Below are positions 1-5,600 of a stretch of DNA of 8,048 nt, in pieces; position 1 is the first letter of the stretch, and each line of letters begins with the position of its first letter. A program made the translations under genes and the position numbers. A model generated the notes under the pieces. It searched no databases, was not told the origin of the DNA, and saw nothing but the letters and a program-made list of their open reading frames with translations. The stretch comes from CBDUVZ01 sp965370805 (lineage in GTDB: Bacteria > Hydrothermota > Tepidihabitantia > Tepidihabitantales > Tepidihabitantaceae). The DNA is taken from contig CBDUVZ010000125.1 of assembly GCA_965370805.1 (NCBI GenBank), forward strand, positions 1-8,048. Reading direction: 5' to 3'.

Positions 1-58
1 TTAATTCTGAGTAAACAACTTCCTTTCAGGCAGATTATTTCTGAGGAAGACCGCCTTG
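1..58. other. Unassigned upstream stretch
   Basis: No gene is supported here. The stretch is visibly more AT-rich than the rest of the window. One frame is open from the left edge to a TGA at 103-105, but it runs through a strong promoter and its 34 residues do not resemble the end of an ATPase subunit E or K that I recognise. An imperfect inverted repeat (19-29 with 41-49, two-base bulge) could be a weak hairpin at the end of an upstream gene. No T-run follows it. Confidence 0.4.
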
Positions 59-86
59 TTGACAGTTTTGGCCGACAGCTTATAGT
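59..86 (+). promoter_or_regulatory. Sigma70-type promoter of the ATPase gene cluster
   Basis: A perfect -35 box TTGACA lies at 59-64. A 16-nt spacer follows, then a -10 box TATAGT at 81-86 (five of six consensus bases). Transcription should start near 93, giving a leader of about 20 nt before the atpC start at 115. This is seen directly as a motif match; activity is inferred. It implies that atpC is the first gene of this transcript, or at least that an internal promoter lies here. Confidence 0.7.
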
Positions 87-103
87 TACCGACTGTGCTA
101 TTT

Positions 104-107
104 GAGG
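104..107 (+). promoter_or_regulatory. Ribosome binding site deciding the TTG start of atpC
   Basis: GAGG at 104-107 is followed by 7 nt and then TTG at 115, which is ideal spacing. The next in-frame candidate, ATG at 124, would be 16 nt away, too far for this site. This favours the TTG start. Confidence 0.6.
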
Positions 108-114
108 TCCCCGG

Positions 115-1119
115 TTGAACAGAATGACCAGCAGTATTTCCTATGGCTTCGCGGTCGGCCGCGTTCGGGCGCTCGAGACTACGCTTCTGGATCGGGTTCG
201 GTACGACCGTCTTGTGCGTGCTGGCGGCGACAGCGAGTTCGCTGCCGTACTCGCAGATACGGTCTACGGAAGACAGATGGCCGGAGAAGGCGGAAAGCGA
301 AGCCTGACGGAAATTTTCGACCAAGCGGCATGCGACAACCTGGATTTCTTCCGCCGCTACTGTCTGGACGAGTGGGTATTGCAGGTGCTCCTGCTCAGGC
401 GGAACATCAACGGACTTAAGGTGCTGTTGAAGCGGCAGTCTGCTGGAGAGTTGGTGGATGCCGGGTGCCTGCCCGGCGGGGGGGACTGGACCAAAAGCCG
501 GCTTCGAGCGCTGGCTGATGCGGACCCGAAGGCCGTGCCGGCGGAAGCGTGGGAGGCTGTCGTTAGGCTGCGCCGGTCCGGCGTCCGGCGGGACGATCCG
601 GTGGAGATCGATATTGTCATGGACCGGCTGGTACAGGAGCTGTCCTTGAAGCTTGCGCGGCCGAGCCGTTTTCTTTCCGGGTATCTTGCCGTCCACGCTG
701 ACGTGGAGAACCTGCGTACTTTCATTCGCGTGAGAGAACTGGAGAGTGAACGGCAGGTAGCAGAGCGGGCGTTTCTGCCCGGCGGTACAATCGAGCCCTG
801 CTGGCTGACCGCTATGCTGGGCGATGAACGGGAAACGGTAGCAAGCCGATTTCGGTTCTCCCGGTACCAGCGGCTCGTCGAAGAAGGCGGGGGTGAAATT
901 GCTGGCAGGTCCTCAGCGTTGCGGCTTGAACGCCTGGCACACGAAGAGGAGCTTCGTTACCTGCTTCGGGCCCGGTATCTCACGTTCGGGTACGAGCCGC
1001 TGGTCTGCTACTACCTTTTTCGTGAAAACGAACTGGTAAATCTCCGGCAACTCCACGCCGCCAGAGAAGCAGGTCTTGACGAGGCCACATGCAGGGAGCT
1101 GGTTGCGTATGCCGGGTGA
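115..1119 (+). CDS. atpC: V/A-type ATPase subunit C (AC39/d family)
   Basis: This is the socket subunit that joins the central rotor (D/F) to the membrane c-ring of a V/A-type ATPase; it is a soluble, all-helical protein. The 334-residue product has the usual family length. Its N-terminus carries YGFAVGRVRALE (about residues 10-21), a family hallmark. NINGLKVLLKR (about 98-108) and YEPLVCYYLFRENE (from residue 293), followed by VNLRQL, match conserved helices of the AC39 fold. The start chosen is TTG at 115, backed by a well-spaced GAGG; ATG at 124 would remove only three residues. The 3' end overlaps atpF by 11 nt, suggesting translational coupling. A run of seven Gs at 478-484 (residues near CLPGGGD) is intact in frame. 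The assignment rests on motifs plus the adjacent F-A-B order, which is standard for bacterial V/A-ATPase operons. Confidence 0.93.
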   Translation: MNRMTSSISYGFAVGRVRALETTLLDRVRYDRLVRAGGDSEFAAVLADTVYGRQMAGEGGKRSLTEIFDQAACDNLDFFRRYCLDEWVLQVLLLRRNINGLKVLLKRQSAGELVDAGCLPGGGDWTKSRLRALADADPKAVPAEAWEAVVRLRRSGVRRDDPVEIDIVMDRLVQELSLKLARPSRFLSGYLAVHADVENLRTFIRVRELESERQVAERAFLPGGTIEPCWLTAMLGDERETVASRFRFSRYQRLVEEGGGEIAGRSSALRLERLAHEEELRYLLRARYLTFGYEPLVCYYLFRENELVNLRQLHAAREAGLDEATCRELVAYAG

Positions 1120-1504
1120 TTCAATCGACGTCCGGCAGGCAAACCGGATAGCAGTTATCGGCCGGGCGGATATCGTTGTTGCGTTCGGGGCTGTCGGCCT
1201 GGCGGTGTTTCCCGTCGTGGCCGGCCGGGATGCGTCCGGCACCGTGGAGAATCTGGTGGCGGCGGGCTACCGGGTGATCTTCTTCACTGAGGATTTGTTT
1301 GCGTACTTGTTGCCGGTTCTTGAGCGGTATCGGAGAGGAGCAACGCCGTGTCTTGTCGCGCTGCCGCTTGGGGGTGGCCAGGGCGTTGCTCGACTGAAGG
1401 AAATGGTCAGGCGAGCTGTCGGTGCCGGGGCCTGGGGACACGATCCGGGATCCGGAGAACCGAATGCCGGTCATGTCCCCGTTGGGGACTTACTGAGGGG
1501 GTGA
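1109..1504 (+). CDS. atpF: V/A-type ATPase subunit F, with unusual C-terminal insert
   Basis: Subunit F is a small Rossmann-like protein of the central rotor shaft that binds subunit D. The 131-residue product contains the family signatures IAVIG (14-18), VIFFTEDL (56-63), ERYRRG (72-77) with P80, and the final helix KEMVRRAVGA (97-106). The family usually has about 100-110 residues and ends shortly after this helix with a sequence such as VGADLL or IGFDI. Here the expected ending is split: VGA is followed by 20 Gly/Pro-rich residues (107-126) and only then DLLRG (127-131). An in-frame 60-nt insertion explains this best. The start is ATG at 1109, with AGGGAG at 1093-1098, overlapping atpC by 11 nt. 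A longer reading from 1076 would overlap atpC more and adds nothing family-like. Identity is secure by motif and by position between C and A. Confidence 0.9.
   Translation: MPGDSIDVRQANRIAVIGRADIVVAFGAVGLAVFPVVAGRDASGTVENLVAAGYRVIFFTEDLFAYLLPVLERYRRGATPCLVALPLGGGQGVARLKEMVRRAVGAGAWGHDPGSGEPNAGHVPVGDLLRG
1427..1486 (+). repeat. Putative 60-nt inverted-repeat insert in atpF
   Basis: Removing bases 1427-1486 restores a normal subunit F ending (VGA joined to DLLRG and stop) without changing frame. The segment is rich in self-complementarity. GGGGACA at 1434-1440 pairs with TGTCCCC at 1474-1480. Between them TCCGG at 1444-1448 pairs with CCGGA at 1452-1456. The last arm can instead pair with GGGGAC at 1484-1489 around a 3-nt loop, so two alternative folds exist. 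The repeats are seen directly; that this is an inserted element is inferred from family length. Confidence 0.5.
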
Positions 1505-1554
1505 TGGGATGGGCGATGAGGAATGGCGAATGGCGAATGACGAATGGCGAATGA
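1504..1554 (+). other. Possible 16-codon leader ORF before atpA
   Basis: ATG at 1504 overlaps the atpF stop as TGATG and lies just after a strong purine Shine-Dalgarno run GAGGGGG (1495-1501). It reads MGWAMRNGEWRMTNGE and stops at TGA 1552-1554, eight bases past the presumed atpA ATG at 1544. Its position is where one would expect the original atpA start. It is out of frame with atpA by one base. It may be a decaying start, or it may deliver ribosomes to atpA by re-initiation. No conserved peptide is recognised. Confidence 0.3.
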
Positions 1555-1557
1555 CGA
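1516..1557 (+). repeat. Tandem heptamer repeat at the atpF-atpA junction
   Basis: Five direct 7-bp units run without gaps: ATGGCGA (1523), ATGGCGA (1530), ATGACGA (1537), ATGGCGA (1544) and ATGACGA (1551-1557). A degenerate unit ATGAGGA (1516-1522) precedes them. Every unit contains an ATG, and because 7 is not a multiple of 3 the array cycles through all reading frames. The fourth clean unit supplies the presumed atpA start codon. Heptamer arrays of this kind are familiar as dispersed intergenic repeats in some bacterial genomes; whether this one is dispersed cannot be told from one window. Confidence 0.85.
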
Positions 1558-3343
1558 GTTGCGAGTGGTGACCGGGAGACCTGGCGTTATCGTGAAGGTC
1601 TCCGGACCGTTGGTGGTGGCGGAGGGTCTGGCGGGCTCGAGGATGTATGATGTCGTGAGGGTCGGGGAGCAGCGTCTGATCGGGGAGGTTGTCGAGCTTG
1701 AGGGGGACCGGGCGTCGATTCAGGTGTATGAGGAGACGGGCGGTGTGGGGCCGGGTGGTCCGGTTTTCCCGACGTTTGAGCCGCTGAGCGTGGAGTTGGG
1801 TCCGGGGCTGATTGAGTCGATCTATGACGGCATCCAGCGTCCGCTGGGCGGCATCAGGGACAGGACGGGGGATTTCATCGGCCGGGGAGTCGAGGTGCCG
1901 GCTTTGGATCATGAGCGGCGATGGCGGTTCGAGCCGGTGCTGAGGGTGGGCGATAGGGCGGGGCCGGGTTGTGTGCTGGGTGAGGTGCAGGAGACGGTGC
2001 TGGTCGTTCACCGGGTGATGGTCCCGCCTGGGCTGAGCGGGGAGCTGGTTGATATCAGAGAGGGCGACTTCACCGTTGACGAGCGGGTTGCGGTTGTCAG
2101 GACGGGGGAGGGGGACCGGGATGTCACTATGGTGCAGCGCTGGCCGGTGCGGCGGGCGAGGCCGTATCGGCGGAAGCTGCCACCGAATGAGCCGCTGATA
2201 ACGGGCCAGCGGGTAATCGATAGCTTTTTCCCGATTGCGAAGGGTGGCACCGCTTGTGTTCCGGGTCCGTTCGGTTCGGGGAAGACGGTTATTCAGCATC
2301 AGTTTGCGAAGTGGTCCGATGCGGGGATTGTCGTCTTCGTGGGTTGCGGGGAGCGGGGTAATGAGATGACGGATGTGCTGATGGAGTTCCCGAAGCTGCT
2401 TGACCCGAAGTCGGGCGAGCCGTTGATGAAGCGGACTGTGCTGATTGCGAATACGTCGAATATGCCGGTTGCCGCGCGCGAGGCTTCGGTCTATACCGGG
2501 ATTACGATTGCCGAGTATTACCGCGACATGGGGTATTCGGTTGCGATCCAGGCGGACTCGACGTCGCGTTGGGCCGAGGCGATGCGGGAGATATCGGGCC
2601 GTCTTGAGGAGATGCCGGGAGAGGAGGGTTACCCTGCCTACCTGGCGTCGAGGATTGCAGAGTTCTACGAGCGTGCCGGGAGGGTGGTCTGTCTGGGTAC
2701 TGGGCGGGACGGGCAGGAGGTTGAGGGGGCGCTTTCGGTCGTGGGTTCAGTTTCTCCGCCGGGCGGGGACTTGAATGATCCGGTGGTTCAGGCGACGTTG
2801 CGGGTGGTGAAGGTGTTCTGGTCGCTTGAGGACCGACTGGCGTTTCAGCGGCATTTCCCGGCGATATCGTGGCTCAATTCGTACTCGCTTTATTCGGACG
2901 CGCTGCGGGGGTCCCTGGTGGATTTGTCGAGCGAGGAGTTCCTTGAGGACGCGGCCGCGGCGATGGCGCTGTTGCAGGAGGAGGCGGAGCTGGAGGAGAT
3001 TGTGAGACTGGTCGGCAAGGATTCGCTGTCGCCTTCCGACCGGCTGGTACTTGAGGCGGCGCGGAGCATCAGGGAGGATTTCCTTCACCAGAATGCTTTC
3101 CACGAAACGGATACTTACACTTCGTTGAGGAAGCAGGCGGCTATGATTGGAGCGATTATGCAGTTCTACCGCGTGGCAGGGGCCGCACTTGAGCGGGGTG
3201 CGAGCATTGACGTAGTGGAGCGTCTGCCGGTGCGCGAGCAGATTGCCCGGATGAAGTACCTTGACGAGCGGGAGGTGGAGGCCGGTATCGAGGCCGTCCG
3301 CAACGAGATCAACCGGAGTGTGAAGGCCGTGGGGGCAAGGTGA
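1544..3343 (+). CDS. atpA: V/A-type ATPase catalytic subunit A
   Basis: Subunit A is the nucleotide-hydrolysing or -synthesising subunit; three copies alternate with B in the catalytic head. The 599-residue product has the N-terminal beta-barrel (VSGPLVVAEGL, 19-29; RMYDVVRVGE), the bulge region typical of A subunits (about 115-190), the Walker A loop GPFGSGKT (241-248, K247), the catalytic glutamate in GCGERGNE (E270), the Walker B segment with D338 in ADSTSRWAEA, and the following ISGRLEEMPGEEGYPAYL block. All key residues are present. The start is uncertain. ATG at 1544 is the first in-frame codon after a stop at 1538-1540 but lies inside a heptamer repeat and has no good ribosome binding site. 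GTG at 1565 or 1568 would give an N-terminus closer to the family. The 3' end overlaps atpB by 4 nt. Confidence 0.97.
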   Translation: MANDELRVVTGRPGVIVKVSGPLVVAEGLAGSRMYDVVRVGEQRLIGEVVELEGDRASIQVYEETGGVGPGGPVFPTFEPLSVELGPGLIESIYDGIQRPLGGIRDRTGDFIGRGVEVPALDHERRWRFEPVLRVGDRAGPGCVLGEVQETVLVVHRVMVPPGLSGELVDIREGDFTVDERVAVVRTGEGDRDVTMVQRWPVRRARPYRRKLPPNEPLITGQRVIDSFFPIAKGGTACVPGPFGSGKTVIQHQFAKWSDAGIVVFVGCGERGNEMTDVLMEFPKLLDPKSGEPLMKRTVLIANTSNMPVAAREASVYTGITIAEYYRDMGYSVAIQADSTSRWAEAMREISGRLEEMPGEEGYPAYLASRIAEFYERAGRVVCLGTGRDGQEVEGALSVVGSVSPPGGDLNDPVVQATLRVVKVFWSLEDRLAFQRHFPAISWLNSYSLYSDALRGSLVDLSSEEFLEDAAAAMALLQEEAELEEIVRLVGKDSLSPSDRLVLEAARSIREDFLHQNAFHETDTYTSLRKQAAMIGAIMQFYRVAGAALERGASIDVVERLPVREQIARMKYLDEREVEAGIEAVRNEINRSVKAVGAR

Positions 3344-4731
3344 TCAGGGAGTATCAAACCGTTGTATCAGTTGCCGGGCCGCTGTTGATGGTGGAGGGCA
3401 TCGAGGGAGCGAGCTACCAGGAGTTGGTTCGAATCAACCTGCCGGGTGGCGAGGTGCGCCGGGGACAGGTGCTGGAAGTCGAGAATGACCGGGCCTTGAT
3501 ACAGGTCTTCGAGGGTACTGCGGGTATCGACGTACCGGGAACGAAGGTGCGGTTCCTGGCCAGGGGTATCACGCTCGGGCTGTCGCCGGAACTCGTGGGT
3601 CGCGTGTTCGACGGCCTGGGCCGACCACGAGATGGGGGCCCGGAGGTCATTCCGGACCGGCGGGCTGACATCAGCGGCGCACCGATCAATCCTTATGCGC
3701 GGGAGTACCCGGATGAGTTCATCCAGACGGGGATGTCGGCGATTGATGGGTTGAATACACTCGTGCGGGGGCAGAAGCTGCCGATTTTCTCCGGGTCGGG
3801 GCTGCCTCATAACCGGCTGGTGGCTCAGATAGTGCGCCAGGCTCACGTGCTGGGAACCGTGGGGTCGTTCGCGGTTGTTTTCGGAGCGATGGGGATTACG
3901 TTTGAGGAGGCGGAGTTCTTCATCCGCGACTTCACTGAGTCAGGGGCGATTGAACGAGCCGTGTTGTTCCTTAACCTTGCCGATGAACCGGTAATCGAGC
4001 GGATTGCAACTCCACGTACCGCGCTGACAGCAGCCGAGTACCTCGCATTCGAGTTGGACATGCACGTACTGGTGGTACTGACCGATATGACCAACTACTG
4101 CGAGGCTTTGCGCGAGATTTCGGCGGCGCGCAAGGAGATACCCGGGCGTCGCGGATTCCCCGGCTATCTCTACACCGACCTTTCGTCCCTCTACGAGCGG
4201 TGCGGTAGGATAAAGAAGAAGGCGGGGTCGATTACCCTGATGCCGGTCCTGACCATGCCCGAGGACGACAAGACTCATCCGATTCCCGACCTTACCGGCT
4301 ACATCACGGAAGGCCAGATTATTCTCTCCCGCGGGATGCACCGCCGACGGGTTTCGCCCCCGATTGATGTTCTGCCGTCGTTGTCCCGACTGAAGGATAA
4401 GGGGATCGGCGAGGGGAAAACACGGAAGGACCACGCGGATCTGTTCAATCAACTGTATGCATGTTACGCCCGGGGAAAAGAGGCGGAGGAGCTGGAGGTC
4501 ATTCTGGGGGAGGCTGCCCTGTCGGACATGGACAAAGCATATCTCCGCTTCGCCAACCAGTTCGAGCAGAGATACATCACCCAGGGTGAGTTTGAGAACC
4601 GCACGATTGAGCAGACGCTGGACCTTGGCTGGGAACTCCTCGGGATGTTCCCGGGCAGCGAGCTCAAACGGGTACGTCAGGAGTTCCTCGCCGAGTACCA
4701 CAAACCCGGTCCGGCAAGTCAGGAAGAATGA
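3340..4731 (+). CDS. atpB: V/A-type ATPase non-catalytic subunit B
   Basis: Subunit B alternates with A in the head and contributes to the nucleotide site at the A/B interface. The 463-residue product has family length. It begins REYQTVVSVAGPLL, lacks a true P-loop and has SGSGLPHN (151-158) in that place, as is normal for B. It continues with GAMGITFEEAEFF, EALREISAARKEIPGRRG and YTDLSSLYERCGRI. R350 in PSLSRL matches the arginine-finger position described for the Enterococcus B subunit, and GIGEGKTRKDH follows. The start is GTG at 3340, sharing GTGA with the atpA stop, so the two are translationally coupled. This fits 1:1 production. The end overlaps the next gene by ATGA at 4728-4731. In standard operons subunit D follows here; it does not in this window. 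Confidence 0.97.
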   Translation: MIREYQTVVSVAGPLLMVEGIEGASYQELVRINLPGGEVRRGQVLEVENDRALIQVFEGTAGIDVPGTKVRFLARGITLGLSPELVGRVFDGLGRPRDGGPEVIPDRRADISGAPINPYAREYPDEFIQTGMSAIDGLNTLVRGQKLPIFSGSGLPHNRLVAQIVRQAHVLGTVGSFAVVFGAMGITFEEAEFFIRDFTESGAIERAVLFLNLADEPVIERIATPRTALTAAEYLAFELDMHVLVVLTDMTNYCEALREISAARKEIPGRRGFPGYLYTDLSSLYERCGRIKKKAGSITLMPVLTMPEDDKTHPIPDLTGYITEGQIILSRGMHRRRVSPPIDVLPSLSRLKDKGIGEGKTRKDHADLFNQLYACYARGKEAEELEVILGEAALSDMDKAYLRFANQFEQRYITQGEFENRTIEQTLDLGWELLGMFPGSELKRVRQEFLAEYHKPGPASQEE

Positions 4732-5420
4732 GCATCCGGCTGCGGTACGCCGCGGTCCTGTTCGACCTCGACGGCACTCTGATTGACTCCTCGCAAGACC
4801 TGATTGCCGCGGTTCACTATGCGCTGCAGCAGGTTGACGAGCGCGAACTGCCGGACGATGACACCATCATCATGGAGATCGGCAAGCCGCTCGAGACGAT
4901 TCTCCGCGAACTCGGCTACCCGTGCGACCAGACCAGTACTGCCTGTTTTGTCGACGCCTACCGCAGTCACTTCGCCGAACACTTCAATGACCACACGCGG
5001 CTCTTCCCGGACGTGAAAGACGTACTGGAGATGCTGCGCAGTTCGGGTGCGCGCCTGGCGCTCGTGACGGCCAAGCACCAGTCCCAGGCAGAGTTCACCG
5101 CTCGCGGGACCGGGCTGGCCGGCTACTTCCACCACATCTGCGGCTGGCAGGAGGGTCGTCGACACAAACCTGACCCTGAGCCTGTCCGACTGGCTCTGGA
5201 CCTGCTGGGGGTCGGGCCTGAGCAGGGACTGATGGTTGGTGACACCGAACAGGACATACTCGCCGCCAAAGCAGCGGGGGTCGATACGTGTGCCGTGACC
5301 TACGGATTCCGGCCGGTTCTCCTGCTCAGAACACTGCGCCCCGACTTCATGGTATCGCGGGCAGCGGACCTGGTCCCGATCGTGATTGACCTGGCACGAG
5401 TGGACGAAGGTCCTGCCTGA
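4728..5420 (+). CDS. HAD-superfamily phosphatase (phosphoglycolate phosphatase/PpaX-like)
   Basis: This is a soluble Mg-dependent phosphohydrolase of the haloacid dehalogenase superfamily, 230 residues, the usual size for the Gph/PpaX group. Motif I is LFDLDGTLID with nucleophile D13 and acid/base D15. Motif II is LALVTAKH with T114. Motif III is K147 in HKPDPEP. Motif IV is GDTEQD with D172 and D176. Residues about 20-90 form the helical C1-type cap. The catalytic set is complete. The substrate cannot be read from sequence: phosphoglycolate, pyrophosphate and small sugar phosphates are all known for near relatives. ATG at 4728 overlaps the atpB stop by 4 nt, with AGGAAG at 4721-4726 as ribosome binding site, so it is co-translated with the ATPase. 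It sits where subunit D is normally encoded. A link to ATPase function or PPi/phosphate balance is only a guess. Confidence 0.9.
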   Translation: MSIRLRYAAVLFDLDGTLIDSSQDLIAAVHYALQQVDERELPDDDTIIMEIGKPLETILRELGYPCDQTSTACFVDAYRSHFAEHFNDHTRLFPDVKDVLEMLRSSGARLALVTAKHQSQAEFTARGTGLAGYFHHICGWQEGRRHKPDPEPVRLALDLLGVGPEQGLMVGDTEQDILAAKAAGVDTCAVTYGFRPVLLLRTLRPDFMVSRAADLVPIVIDLARVDEGPA

Positions 5421-5426
5421 AGGACC
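5409..5426 (+). terminator. Weak stem-loop over the phosphatase stop codon
   Basis: GGTCCT (5409-5414) and AGGACC (5421-5426) form a perfect 6-bp stem with a 6-nt loop containing the TGA stop. The following bases are only modestly T-rich and no U-tract is present. It may be a poor intrinsic terminator or an mRNA-end hairpin. Its position between the ATPase cluster and the next promoter is suggestive only. Confidence 0.25.
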
Positions 5427-5465
5427 GAGGCGGGACCTGCTTGCTGTTCTGTTCCGGATGTCGGC

Positions 5466-5493
5466 TTGACACAACAAGGCATGCTCATAGAAT
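5466..5493 (+). promoter_or_regulatory. Sigma70-type promoter of the PAS sensor gene
   Basis: A perfect -35 box TTGACA lies at 5466-5471. A 16-nt spacer follows, then the -10 box TAGAAT at 5488-5493 (five of six consensus bases). The predicted start near 5500 leaves a leader of about 100 nt before the GTG at 5601. The architecture equals that of the promoter at 59-86. This makes the sensor gene a separate transcription unit. Confidence 0.65.
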
Positions 5494-5565
5494 GCACCGA
5501 GGTCTGAAACCAACCCATTTGGGGAAAGCACATTGAACGAATGCGGAACCGACGGGGTCGAGCAA

Positions 5566-5589
5566 TACTCGGCAGGGCAGGGCCGAGTA
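5566..5589 (+). promoter_or_regulatory. Leader hairpin abutting the ribosome binding site
   Basis: TACTCGGC (5566-5573) and GCCGAGTA (5582-5589) form a perfect 8-bp stem around the 8-nt loop AGGGCAGG. The last stem base, A5589, is also the first base of the Shine-Dalgarno AGGAG (5589-5593). The loop itself contains an AGGG run. Such a placement could modulate ribosome access. No T-run follows, so it is not a terminator, and it fits no riboswitch class I recognise. Confidence 0.5.
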
Positions 5590-5593
5590 GGAG
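5589..5593 (+). promoter_or_regulatory. Ribosome binding site fixing the GTG start at 5601
   Basis: AGGAG is followed by 7 nt and then GTG at 5601. An in-frame TGA at 5598-5600 lies directly before this GTG, so no longer reading is possible. Together these make the start firm. Confidence 0.75.
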
Positions 5594-5600
5594 CAGATGA

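Noticed and set aside
1..105. Frame-1 open reading as the tail of subunit E or another upstream gene
   Set aside because: It spans a near-consensus promoter and shows no family signature; it is too short to support.
1..696. Long minus-strand open frame of 231 codons opposite atpC
   Set aside because: It is antisense to a clear subunit C gene, has no recognisable domain and is Arg/Pro-rich as expected of a shadow frame in GC-rich DNA.
1516..1557. Heptamer array as a CRISPR fragment
   Set aside because: Units are 7 bp, contiguous and without spacers.
1490..2299. Minus-strand open frame of 269 codons opposite the atpA start
   Set aside because: It is a His/Pro/Arg-rich shadow of atpA, and its last residues are the translated heptamer repeat.
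1544..4731. F-type ATP synthase alpha/beta genes
   Set aside because: The A-specific bulge region, GPFGSGKT loop, SGSGLPHN in B and the flanking C and F subunits are V/A-type features.
5409..5426. Confident intrinsic terminator after the phosphatase
   Set aside because: The 6-bp stem is short and no U-tract follows, so it is kept only as a weak candidate.
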